A stretch of DNA of 64,000 nucleotides, from the NCBI GenBank assembly GCA_050250955.1, contig JBFWNR010000004.1, forward strand, positions 558,001 to 622,000. The letters run 5' to 3'. The position numbers and the translations under genes were made by a program. The notes beneath the pieces are model-generated. The model did not search any database. It was not told the DNA's origin and worked only from the letters and a program-made list of their open reading frames with translations. How positions within the stretch are numbered: the stretch's first letter is position 1; each line of letters starts with the position of its first letter. This document shows positions 35,211 to 44,532 of this stretch, piece after piece. The stretch is from CAWAYR01 sp050250955. Lineage in GTDB: Bacteria > Acidobacteriota > Vicinamibacteria > Vicinamibacterales > UBA2999.

Positions 35211-36157
35211 GCGGGCTGGCAGATCGCCCCCGGCTCGAGCCCGCGGCCGGCCTGGAACTCCGCGGCGGAGACCGGCCGGCCGCCCTCGAGCTGTACGACG
35301 AGCAAGCGCAGGCACTGCCCGTCGCCCGCGGCGACGTCGATGCCGGCCGGACCGGCGTCGACCACCGTGCCCGGCGGCGCCGCCGTCGGCCGTCCGGGCA
35401 CGACGCTGCGATGGACGATAACCCGCCGTCCCCCACACGCCAGCGAGGCCCGCGGCCACGGCTGCAGGCCGCGCACCTGGTCGTGCAGGGCCCGCGCCGG
35501 CCGCGTCCACAGCATCGGCGCATCGGCGCGGGTGATCTTGGCGGCGTAGCTCGCCTGCGCGGCATCCTGCGGCGTCTCGACGACGCCGCCGTGCTGCAGC
35601 CGGGCGACGACGGCCACCAGCAACGTCGCGCCCGCCTCGGCCAGCCGCGCCTCGAGGACGTCGCTCGTGACCTCGTCGTCGATCGGCACGACGACGCGGT
35701 CGAGCATCGGCCCGGCATCGAGTTCCGGCACCACCCGCATGATCGTGACCCCGGTTTCCCGTGCGCCGTCGAGGATCGCCCGCTGCACCGGCGCAGCGCC
35801 GCGGTAGGCGGGCAGCAGCGACGCGTGGACGTTGATCATCCCGAGGCGGGGCAGGGCGAGCAGCCACGGGGGCAGGATCTTGCCGTAGGCGGCGACGACA
35901 CCGAGGTCGCTGTCGAGCGCAGTCAGCGCCTCGCGTACGCCGTGGTCACCCAGGCGGGCCGGCTGCAGCACCGGCAGACCGCGGGCCGCGGCCCACGCCT
36001 TGACGGGACCGGCCGTGACCTTCTGGCCGCGGCCGCGCGGCCGATCCGGCTGGGTCACCGCGCCAACCAGCTCGACGTCGGGGGCGGCGCCGAGCGCGGC
36101 CAGCGTCGGCACCGCGAAGGCGGGCGAGCCAAAGAAGAGAATCCGGGTCGACGTCAC
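35207..36157 (-). CDS. fmt: Methionyl-tRNA formyltransferase
   Basis: The 316-residue protein has FFGSPAFAVPTL, NVHASLLPAYRGAAPVQ (catalytic Asn/His) and RVVPELDAGP, followed by an OB-like C-terminal domain. It formylates initiator Met-tRNA. It overlaps def by GTGA, the common def-fmt pairing. The upstream open frame is a shadow of def and aroC. Confidence 0.95.
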   Translation of the reverse strand: MTSTRILFFGSPAFAVPTLAALGAAPDVELVGAVTQPDRPRGRGQKVTAGPVKAWAAARGLPVLQPARLGDHGVREALTALDSDLGVVAAYGKILPPWLLALPRLGMINVHASLLPAYRGAAPVQRAILDGARETGVTIMRVVPELDAGPMLDRVVVPIDDEVTSDVLEARLAEAGATLLVAVVARLQHGGVVETPQDAAQASYAAKITRADAPMLWTRPARALHDQVRGLQPWPRASLACGGRRVIVHRSVVPGRPTAAPPGTVVDAGPAGIDVAAGDGQCLRLLVVQLEGGRPVSAAEFQAGRGLEPGAICQPA

Positions 36158-36663
36158 CAGCGGCCGTCCTTCTCCAGCTTGCGGATCCGGCGCAGGATCA
36201 TCGCGCGGCTGATGCCGCGCAACCGGTCGACGAACAGGCGCCCGTCCAGGTGATCCATCTCGTGCTGCAGCGCCCGCGCCATCAGGCCGCGGCCCTCGAC
36301 CTGGCGGGTCCGGCCGTCGAGGTCGAGCGCCGTCACGGCGGCCTCGGCCGGCCGCGCCACGGTCGCGGTGAACCCGGGCAGACTGAGACAGCCTTCCTCC
36401 TCGAGCTGCATGCCGTCGCGGCGGCTCCAGGTCGGGTTGATGCAGACGTGCAGCGCCGCCGGATCGCGCCCGCTGGACAGATCGAGGACGAAGATCCGCA
36501 GCGGCACGCCGATCTGCGGGGCCGCCAGGCCGATCCCCTGCGCCGCATACATGGTGGCGACCATGTCCTTGACCACCGCCGTGATCTCCGGCGTGATCGT
36601 TTCGACCTCGACGGCGGCTCCCCGCAGTTCGGGCGCTCCGTAGCGCAGCACGGGTCGAGCCAT
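36154..36663 (-). CDS. def: Peptide deformylase
   Basis: The 169-residue metalloenzyme carries all three motifs: GIGLAAPQIG, EEGCLSLPG and QHEMDHLDG (metal Cys and two His). It removes the formyl group from nascent proteins, completing the fmt pathway. Downstream of aroC by 45 bases. Confidence 0.96.
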   Translation of the reverse strand: MARPVLRYGAPELRGAAVEVETITPEITAVVKDMVATMYAAQGIGLAAPQIGVPLRIFVLDLSSGRDPAALHVCINPTWSRRDGMQLEEEGCLSLPGFTATVARPAEAAVTALDLDGRTRQVEGRGLMARALQHEMDHLDGRLFVDRLRGISRAMILRRIRKLEKDGRW

Positions 36664-36708
36664 CCGCTAGCGGCTCCGTCGCCGCGCCGCTCGGGCCGTC
36701 ATCGGCGG

Positions 36709-37914
36709 TTACGCGGGGGCATGCCGGCGGGTGAGCCGCTGGGCCATCGCCTCGCCGGTCGCGACCATATGGCGGCGGATCTGCGCCAGGGCATCGCCGC
36801 CGAACCGTTCGAGCAGGGCATCGGCCAGCACCAGCGCCACCATCGCCTCGCCGACGACGGCGGCCGCCGGCACCGCGCAGACGTCGCTGCGCTCGATCGC
36901 GGCGGGAGCGTCCTCCAGGGTCGTCAGATCGATCGACCGCAGCGGCTGCATGAGCGTCGCAATCGGTTTCATGTGCCCGATGACCCGCACGTCCTCGCCG
37001 TTGGTGACGCCGCCTTCGAGCCCGCCGGCGCGGTTGGTCGGCCGAAGCGGGCGGCCGCCGCCGGCCGCGGGCAGGATCTCGTCGTGCACCCGCGAGCCCG
37101 GCCGGATGGCGCTCTCGGCGCCGAGGCCGATGCCGACGCCCTTGATGGCGGGGATCGACATCACCGCCTGGGCCAGTCGGCCGTCGAGCTTGCGGTCCCA
37201 CTGCGTGTAGGAGCCGAGACCGGCCGGGAGTCCGCGCACGATCACCTCGAAGCTGCCCCCCAGGGTGTCGCCGGCGGCGCGGGCGGCGTCGATGCGGGCG
37301 ATCATGCGCGCCTCGACCTCCGTGTCGACACACCGCAGCGGGGCCTCGGCGGGCAGCGCGGCGGCCTCCGCGAAGGTGACCACGCGGTCGTCCGGGATTG
37401 CCACCTCGCCGATCGCCCGGACGTGGCTGGTCACCTCGGCGCCGACGGCACCGAGCAACTGCGCCGCCAGCGCGCCGGCAGCGACCCGTGCCGCCGTCTC
37501 GCGGGCGCTGGCCCGCTCGAGGACGTCGCGCACGTCGTCCAGCTCGAACTTCAGAGCGCCGGCCAGGTCGGCATGGCCGGGCCGCGGACGGACGACCGGC
37601 GCGCGGTTCGCCCCGGTGGCGCCCTCAGGGACGTCCGGTCCGGTGTGCATGGTCCGCTGCCAGTTCACCCAGTCGCGGTTCTCGATGAGCAGGGCGACCG
37701 GCGCACCGGTCGTGACGCCGCGACGGACGCCCGACTGCACGACGGCGGTGTCCGACTCGATGGCCATGCGCCGGCCGCGGCCGTAACCGCCCTGGCGACG
37801 CCTGAGGGCGAGGGTCAGCCGGTCGAGATCGATGGGGAGACCGGCGGGCAGGCCATCGACGATGACCACGAGGCCGCGGCCATGCGACTCGCCGGCGGTG
37901 AGAAACCGCAGCAT
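36709..37914 (-). CDS. aroC: Chorismate synthase
   Basis: The 401-residue FMN-dependent enzyme starts MLRFLTAGESHGRGL and includes GYGRGRRMAIESD, RPRPGHADLAG, RASARETAARVA, GGGRPLRPTNRAGG and VTNGEDVRV, all AroC signatures. It makes chorismate, the substrate of TrpE and chorismate mutase encoded about 10 kb away. ATG 37914 lies 9 bases after a TACAAT box; the longer frame upstream is a shadow of the sigma54 regulator. Confidence 0.96.
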   Translation of the reverse strand: MLRFLTAGESHGRGLVVIVDGLPAGLPIDLDRLTLALRRRQGGYGRGRRMAIESDTAVVQSGVRRGVTTGAPVALLIENRDWVNWQRTMHTGPDVPEGATGANRAPVVRPRPGHADLAGALKFELDDVRDVLERASARETAARVAAGALAAQLLGAVGAEVTSHVRAIGEVAIPDDRVVTFAEAAALPAEAPLRCVDTEVEARMIARIDAARAAGDTLGGSFEVIVRGLPAGLGSYTQWDRKLDGRLAQAVMSIPAIKGVGIGLGAESAIRPGSRVHDEILPAAGGGRPLRPTNRAGGLEGGVTNGEDVRVIGHMKPIATLMQPLRSIDLTTLEDAPAAIERSDVCAVPAAAVVGEAMVALVLADALLERFGGDALAQIRRHMVATGEAMAQRLTRRHAPA

Positions 37915-37923
37915 CGCGCGTGA

Positions 37924-37929
37924 ATTGTA
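37924..37929 (-). promoter_or_regulatory. -10 box TACAAT of aroC
   Basis: Minus-strand TACAAT ends 9 bases before ATG 37914, so the message would start 3-4 bases before the start codon. The first promoter of the long minus-strand cluster to about 29.5 kb. Confidence 0.5.
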
Positions 37930-38025
37930 TACGAACTTTCTGCGCCGGCGCGGTCCGACCGGCGTGCCGCGGGGCGTGATGCGGTCCAGACCAGGCCACG
38001 GTCCGCGGATTGCACCGACGGTCGC

Positions 38026-39297
<1,272 letters not shown>

Positions 39298-39311
39298 GGC
39301 GGGGGCTCCGC

Positions 39312-40703
39312 CTACCGGCGCGGCAGCGCCCGGTCGAGCGCGCGAAGGCCGGGGTGCCCAGGTTCGAGCGCCAGGCCGTCGTCGACGACCTCGCGCGCGC
39401 GGCCGAGCGCGCCCCGGTCGCGCTCGGCGTCGGCGAGACGCTGGAACAGCGTCGCCGTCGGGCCGTTCTCGGCGATCGCCTTCTCGAACCAGTAGGCGGC
39501 GGTGTGCGGGTCGCCGATCCGCATCGACAGCGTGCCGATGCGGGGTGCGACGGCGCCGACGGCCGCCGTCCCCGACACCAGCGAGGCGTAGTCGATGAGC
39601 GCGTCGCGGGCCTCGCCGAGACGGCCGCGCCGCTCCAGGACGTCGCCGAGGCGCGCCAGCGCCTCGGGAGGGACCGGCAGGCGCTCGGCGGCGCGCCGCA
39701 GGTCGCTCTCGGCCCCCGACAAGTCGCCGGCCAGGGCCCGCGCCCGCCCCAGCAACGTGAGGGTCTCGGCGCTCGGCTCCTCCAGCGTCGCGGCGCGCGT
39801 CAGAGCCGCCAGCGCCTTGTCGAGGGCCACGGCATCGCCGCCATCGGCGGCGCGCAGCCACAGGGCGCCCACCGCGCCGAAGACGGCGCTCGACCGCGGA
39901 AATCGTTCGGCCGCCCGGCCCAGCGCCACGACCGCGGCGTCGTGCCGGCCCTGACGGGCGTAGGCGGCGCCGACGGCGATGGCCCGCTCCGGCCGCTCGG
40001 GCTCCAGCGCGGAGAGCGCCGCCAGTTCGTCGGTCGCGCGGGCGTTGTCGCCACGCGCCTGCAGCACGTCGACCCGAGCCTCTCTGACTTCGAGCAGCCC
40101 GGGCGCCAGGCGTGCCGCGGTGCCGAGCGCGGCCAGCGCGTCGTCGAGCCGGCCCGCGTCGCGCAGGCTGAGGCCGAGCAGGTAGTGCGCCTCGGCCAGC
40201 CCGGGACTGAGGGCGATGGCGCGGTGCAGCGGCTCCAGGGCGGCTCCCGCACGTCCTTCGCGATAGCGCGCCACGGCGAGCTTGTAGAAGACGTCGGCCT
40301 GGCGGTCGTCGAGGGCCAGACTCTGTTCGTAGCGCTCGGCGGCCCGGGCGTGCCGGCCGAGTCCGGCGTTGACGTCGCCCTGCCACTCGAACACCCGCGG
40401 GGCGGTCGGGTCGAGTTCGGCGGCGCGGCGCAGGTCGCGCAGCGCCGCCTCGGGCTCGCCGCGCTGCCGGTAGGCGAGGCCACGCTTGAGGTGGGCGGCC
40501 ATCGAGTCGGTGCGCAGCGTGATGGCGCCGGTGTACGCCTCGATGGCGGCCGACAGGTCGGCGGCGGCCAGCGCGGCGTCGCCGGCGATCACCAGCCGCT
40601 CGTACTCGCGCTCGTTGCGGACCGACACCACGGCGAGCGCCGTGCCGACAGCGAGCGTCAGGCTGGCGCCGAGCGCCAGCGGCCATCCCCATCCGGACGC
40701 CAC
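39312..40703 (-). CDS. Membrane-anchored TPR protein
   Basis: The 463-residue protein has one N-terminal membrane helix (about 8-27) and roughly eleven TPR-like helical pairs, including AAIEAYTGAITLRTDSMAAH and RRAAELDPTAPRVFEWQGD. Such proteins are scaffolds; partner unknown. GTG 40703 lies 6 bases after a TGC-TACCAT box, suggesting a leaderless message. Converges with the sigma54 gene; an AGGCGG...CCGCCT inverted repeat sits between the two stops. Confidence 0.75.
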   Translation of the reverse strand: MASGWGWPLALGASLTLAVGTALAVVSVRNEREYERLVIAGDAALAAADLSAAIEAYTGAITLRTDSMAAHLKRGLAYRQRGEPEAALRDLRRAAELDPTAPRVFEWQGDVNAGLGRHARAAERYEQSLALDDRQADVFYKLAVARYREGRAGAALEPLHRAIALSPGLAEAHYLLGLSLRDAGRLDDALAALGTAARLAPGLLEVREARVDVLQARGDNARATDELAALSALEPERPERAIAVGAAYARQGRHDAAVVALGRAAERFPRSSAVFGAVGALWLRAADGGDAVALDKALAALTRAATLEEPSAETLTLLGRARALAGDLSGAESDLRRAAERLPVPPEALARLGDVLERRGRLGEARDALIDYASLVSGTAAVGAVAPRIGTLSMRIGDPHTAAYWFEKAIAENGPTATLFQRLADAERDRGALGRAREVVDDGLALEPGHPGLRALDRALPRR

Positions 40704-40709
40704 GCCCTG

Positions 40710-40718
40710 ATGGTAGCA
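40710..40718 (-). promoter_or_regulatory. Extended -10 (TGCTACCAT) of the TPR gene
   Basis: Minus-strand TGC-TACCAT ends 6 bases before GTG 40703; transcription is predicted at the start codon. Confidence 0.45.
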
Positions 40719-40801
40719 AGTCGCCGCCGGCGGGGAGGGGGAACCTTTCCGACGCCGCGGGTTCTAACTCGGTAAGGTCCGGATGCGCCGCCGGCCGTCG
40801 A

Positions 40802-40810
40802 TGGTAAACT
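40802..40810 (+). promoter_or_regulatory. Extended -10 (TGGTAAACT) of the ECF sigma operon
   Basis: TGG-TAAACT ends 4 bases before ATG 40815. The leader would be absent, or the true start lies slightly downstream. Confidence 0.35.
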
Positions 40811-40814
40811 GCCC

Positions 40815-41447
40815 ATGGGACGAGCACTCGCCAGCACCTCTGTGAAGGACGCACGAGCCCTCGGGTGGACCGACGTCGGCACCGACGAAGCCGAGCTGGT
40901 GCAGCGCTGTGCCGCCGGCGACGAAGTCGCGTGCGCCGAGCTGGTGGCGCAGCACCAGCGGATGGTCTATCAGCTCGCCTTCCACCTCCTCGGCAACCGC
41001 GAGGAGGCCCTCGACCTCTCCCAGGAAGTGTTCCTGCGGGTGTTCCGGACGGTGGGCTCGTTCCGCGGCCATTCCTCGCTGCGGACCTGGATGTATCGCA
41101 TCGTCGTCAACCAGGCCCGCAACCGCCAGCGGTGGTGGCGGCGGCGCCGCCAGAGCGACCAGGTCTCGCTCGACCAGCACGTCGTCGATCACGGCGAACT
41201 GCGCCAGCCGGGCGACGACGCCGCGCCCGATCGCGTGCTGGCCCGCAAGCAGACCGCCCGCCGGCTGTGGCAGGCGCTGGACCGGCTGCCGTTCGACCAG
41301 CGCACGGCCATCGTCCTGCGGGAGTTCGACGGGCTGAGCTACGACGAGATCGCGTTCTCGCTCGACATCGCCGTCGGCACGGTGAAGTCGCGGCTCACCC
41401 GGGCGCGCCACGCCCTGCGCACCGACCTCATGGAGTCGCGGCTGTGA
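40815..41447 (+). CDS. rpoE: ECF-type (RpoE-like) sigma factor
   Basis: The 210-residue protein has sigma region 2 (AAGDEVACAELVAQHQRMVY, EALDLSQEVFLRVFRTVGSF, LRTWMYRIVVNQARNR) and region 4 (LDRLPFDQRTAIVLREFDGL, IAVGTVKSRLTRARHALR). Group-IV sigma factors direct envelope-stress or other regulons under an anti-sigma, encoded here by the overlapping downstream gene (GTGA). A charged Arg-rich linker lies between the regions. Confidence 0.93.
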   Translation: MGRALASTSVKDARALGWTDVGTDEAELVQRCAAGDEVACAELVAQHQRMVYQLAFHLLGNREEALDLSQEVFLRVFRTVGSFRGHSSLRTWMYRIVVNQARNRQRWWRRRRQSDQVSLDQHVVDHGELRQPGDDAAPDRVLARKQTARRLWQALDRLPFDQRTAIVLREFDGLSYDEIAFSLDIAVGTVKSRLTRARHALRTDLMESRL

Positions 41448-42271
41448 TTCACGGCATGGCCTGCGACGCGGTCCGCGACCGCCTCGAAGCGTTCCACGAC
41501 GGGGAACTGGGCCTCGAAGAGCAGCTCCTCGTCCGGGAACACCTCGACACCTGCGTCGCCTGTGCGCTGGAACGCGACGGGCTCGACTCGCTGCGCGTGG
41601 ACCTTCGGGATCTGCCCGGCGATCGGCTCGACGCGCCGCCCGACAGCTGGACCGGTGCCGTTCTCGAGCAGGCGAAGGTCGAGCGGCAGCTGTCCTGGCA
41701 CACGTGGCTGCTCGGCGTCTTCGACGACATGCACCTGGTGTGGCCGGCGCTGGGCGCCACGGCAGCGGTCCTCGTGTGCCTGCTGGCCTCGGCCGAGGTG
41801 ATGCAGGCGACCAACGACCAGCGGCCCGATTCGCTGGCCGGGGTCATCGGCTATCTCGCCAGCCCGGGGTCGAACCTGAATCCCGCGCGGATCGACGGCT
41901 TCACCGAGGTGCCGCGGCGGCATGAGAGCGACTCGTGGCCGCTGGCCAGCGAGGACGCGGTGCTGACGCTGTCTGCGGTGGTGACCCGCGAGGGGCGCAT
42001 CCAGAACGTCGAGATGCTGGCCGCCGAGCAGGCCCGGGCCCTCAAGGTGAAGCCGGAGGTCGTCCTGGCGATGCTCGACGCGGCGTCGCGCGCCCAGTTC
42101 GAGCCGGCCCGGGCCGGTGGCGCGCCGATCGCCGTCAGCATGGTGTGGCTGCTCGCGCACACCACCGTCGTGGCCCGTGAAGCCGACATGGACCGCCTGT
42201 GGCGGCCGCTGTCCGCGCCGGCGCCGGCCGAGGCCCAGGGGCCCGAGCGGCCGCGCCGCGTTCGCTCCTGA
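41444..42271 (+). CDS. Zinc-finger anti-sigma factor with C-terminal TonB-C-like domain
   Basis: The 275-residue protein starts with a ZAS zinc finger (C7, then H33-x3-C37-x2-C40 in HLDTCVAC), which holds the ECF sigma factor, followed by one membrane helix (about 100-118). The outer part (about 172-240: TREGRIQNVEML ... MLDAASRAQFEPARAGGAPIAVSMVW) reads like the C-terminal domain of TonB/AgmX proteins. The sensor is therefore probably a periplasmic TonB-C-like module; signal unknown. GTG 41444 overlaps rpoE; ATG 41456 is an alternative. Confidence 0.8.
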   Translation: MIHGMACDAVRDRLEAFHDGELGLEEQLLVREHLDTCVACALERDGLDSLRVDLRDLPGDRLDAPPDSWTGAVLEQAKVERQLSWHTWLLGVFDDMHLVWPALGATAAVLVCLLASAEVMQATNDQRPDSLAGVIGYLASPGSNLNPARIDGFTEVPRRHESDSWPLASEDAVLTLSAVVTREGRIQNVEMLAAEQARALKVKPEVVLAMLDAASRAQFEPARAGGAPIAVSMVWLLAHTTVVAREADMDRLWRPLSAPAPAEAQGPERPRRVRS

Positions 42272-42292
42272 GCCGCGGCACCCGCCGACCGG

Positions 42293-44491
42293 CTACGGTA
42301 ACCGGACCGTGACCGTCCCGGTGTTCTGAAGCGCGTCGGTCGCCCGCACGACCACTGCCTGGCCGGCCCGATCGGCCGGCAGCCGCAAGGTCGTGGTTTC
42401 GTGACGGCCGTCGAGCAGGCCATCGTCGGCCCACGCCGCCAGCCACGTGCGGCCATCCAGCGCGTACTCGATGCCGCCGACGGCCGACTGCCCGTCGCGG
42501 ACGTTGACGGTCACGATCAGGCGGTCGCCGTCGCGTCGCACCGCCCCGGCGGTCAGCACGGGCGGCTCGTTGTCGACGTCGATGACCGCCGACTCGAGTT
42601 CGCCGGTGAGGGCCGTCGCGGCCGGTTGCGCCTCGGCATCAGTCGCGGCGATACGGATCACGTAGCTGCCGCTGGGCACGGCGGTCGTGTCCCAGACGTA
42701 GATCGGGTCGGTGAGCCCGGCGACGAGCGTGCGCCACGTGGTGTCGCCCTCGCGACGGTAGGCGACCGAGAACGTCAGGTCGTCGCCGTTGGGGTCGTCG
42801 CCTTTCCAGACCAGCGTCTGCAGCCCGCGCTGGTAGGTCCGACGGCCGAGCGAGGGGGCCCCGGTGGACGGCGCCGGCTGGCCCTGGTTGGCGAGCTGCC
42901 GCTCGAGCACGTCGGCCTGGTAGCCGGCGATCTCGGTTTCACCGGTCGAGAACGGCTTCTGGAACACGACTCCTGGCGGGTGGACGACCAGCCCGCTGAC
43001 CACCGGTCGCTGGTTGCGCTGCAGGTAGGCCACCTGCAGTGAGGTGACGACCGGGCTGTCGCCCTTGCCGGTCAGCACCACCCGCCACTGCAGGTAGCGC
43101 GCCGCGGGGCTGGTCACCGCGCTGCCCTCGCTGCTGGCGTACGGGGCGCTCCACGCGCTCCAGGCGTCGTCGGGCGTGGCGGTATTGCCACTGCGCGTCG
43201 ACACCTCGACGCCGCCGCCGGCGGGCACCGTGGCCCGCCACGACACCATGCCCCAGGTCGCCACCGTCCGGGCGTCGCGAATGTCCGACAGGTAGGTGCC
43301 GCGCTCGGCGTGCCCGGCGTCGACGCGGACCAGCGCGCCGGCGTTGGACGCCGCGACCAGCGTGCGGCCGGCGACGGCGAGCAGCTGCACGCCCTGCTGG
43401 CCGGGCACCCGGCCGACCAGGCTGGCCCGCAGCGGATCGCCGCTCAACCGGTAGAGCTTGCCTTTGTGGCCGGTCGCCACCAGCAGCGTGTCGCGCCCCT
43501 CGAGCGCCACGTCGTAGGGCGCGTCCTCACGCGCCTCCCAGAGTTCGTCCCACGTGCCGTCGGTGTTGATGCGGAACAGGGCCCCGGCGGCCGGCCCGGC
43601 CGGACGGCTGGGGGCGCTGGCCGCGGCCGCCGCCATGTCGACGACCGCCACGGCCGTGATCTCGGTGGTGACCGTCGGCACCGGCGCCGGCCGCGCCGGC
43701 TCGGGCACGGCGAACGGCTCGCTCCCGCCGTCGCCGCCGCCGCTGCGCCGCGCCTGGGCGACCACGAAGAGACGGCCCTCGCCGTCGCGGCGCACGGCGC
43801 GCACCTCCTGCAGCCCGGTGTCGAGAAGGAGAAAGGGGCGCCCGTCGGCGTCGAGCCGGAAGACCCGCCCCGGGCCCTCGGTGCCGACGACGAGACGATC
43901 GCCGTCGGGCAGGAGCGTCATGACGTGCGCGCTGCTGGACGTGTAGTGGGCGCCGCCGGTGCCGTCGGCGGCCAGGCGGTAGACCCGGCCCTTGGGGTCG
44001 CCGGTCGCGACGTAGACGCGCCCGGCCTGGTCGGCGGCCAGGGCCCAGATGTACTTCTCTTCCGGGTCGAAGAACTCGCGCGCCGTCCCGGCGGCATCGA
44101 CCTGGTAGACGCGACCGTCGGGCGACGTCCCCACCAGCAGGGAGCCGTCCGGCCGCGGCAGCAACGCGTGGACCTGGAGTTCGGGGGCGTCGTAGAACAG
44201 CGCTCCACGGCCATCGGCGTCGACCTTGAAGACCTTGCCGTCGTTGCCGGTGCCGAGGAAGACGACCCCTCCCGGACCCGACGCCGCCGTCCAGACGAAT
44301 GGCACCCCGGCGTCGTAGACGCGGGCGATGGTCGGACCGAGCGTCAGGCGCCCGTGCTCGTCGACGGCCAGGGCCTCGAGGTCGCCCTTGAGGAAGTCGG
44401 CCTGCGTCGCCGCGCGCCAGAACTGTGGACCGGCGCCGAGCGGCGCGACGGCGACCAGACCGAGGACGGACACGAGCAGGACACGGTGCAT
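42293..44491 (-). CDS. Secreted beta-propeller protein with C-terminal Fn3-like domain
   Basis: The 732-residue protein has a signal peptide (MHRVLLVSVLGLVAVAPLGA). Repeated blades (GTGNDGKVFKVDADG, GTSPDGRVYQVDAAG, ATGDPKGRVYRLAADG, GTEGPGRVFRLDADG) indicate a WD/NHL-like propeller. The C-terminal third has fibronectin-like beta modules (VWDTTAVPSGSYVIRI). A Ser/Pro/Ala stretch interrupts the blades. Function unknown; the adjacent S55-type gene is a likely partner. An in-frame GTG 44536 would overlap the upstream stop but places the signal peptide internally. Confidence 0.7.
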   Translation of the reverse strand: MHRVLLVSVLGLVAVAPLGAGPQFWRAATQADFLKGDLEALAVDEHGRLTLGPTIARVYDAGVPFVWTAASGPGGVVFLGTGNDGKVFKVDADGRGALFYDAPELQVHALLPRPDGSLLVGTSPDGRVYQVDAAGTAREFFDPEEKYIWALAADQAGRVYVATGDPKGRVYRLAADGTGGAHYTSSSAHVMTLLPDGDRLVVGTEGPGRVFRLDADGRPFLLLDTGLQEVRAVRRDGEGRLFVVAQARRSGGGDGGSEPFAVPEPARPAPVPTVTTEITAVAVVDMAAAAASAPSRPAGPAAGALFRINTDGTWDELWEAREDAPYDVALEGRDTLLVATGHKGKLYRLSGDPLRASLVGRVPGQQGVQLLAVAGRTLVAASNAGALVRVDAGHAERGTYLSDIRDARTVATWGMVSWRATVPAGGGVEVSTRSGNTATPDDAWSAWSAPYASSEGSAVTSPAARYLQWRVVLTGKGDSPVVTSLQVAYLQRNQRPVVSGLVVHPPGVVFQKPFSTGETEIAGYQADVLERQLANQGQPAPSTGAPSLGRRTYQRGLQTLVWKGDDPNGDDLTFSVAYRREGDTTWRTLVAGLTDPIYVWDTTAVPSGSYVIRIAATDAEAQPAATALTGELESAVIDVDNEPPVLTAGAVRRDGDRLIVTVNVRDGQSAVGGIEYALDGRTWLAAWADDGLLDGRHETTTLRLPADRAGQAVVVRATDALQNTGTVTVRLP

Positions 44492-44532
44492 GATGGATGA
44501 GGAGGTCGCCGTCACGGCGGACGGGCGAGGGG

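Noticed and set aside
37915..38025. Possible sigma54 (-24/-12) promoter in the aroC/activator divergent gap
   Set aside because: No GG-N10-GC with correct flanks was found; the aroC side has a TACAAT box instead.
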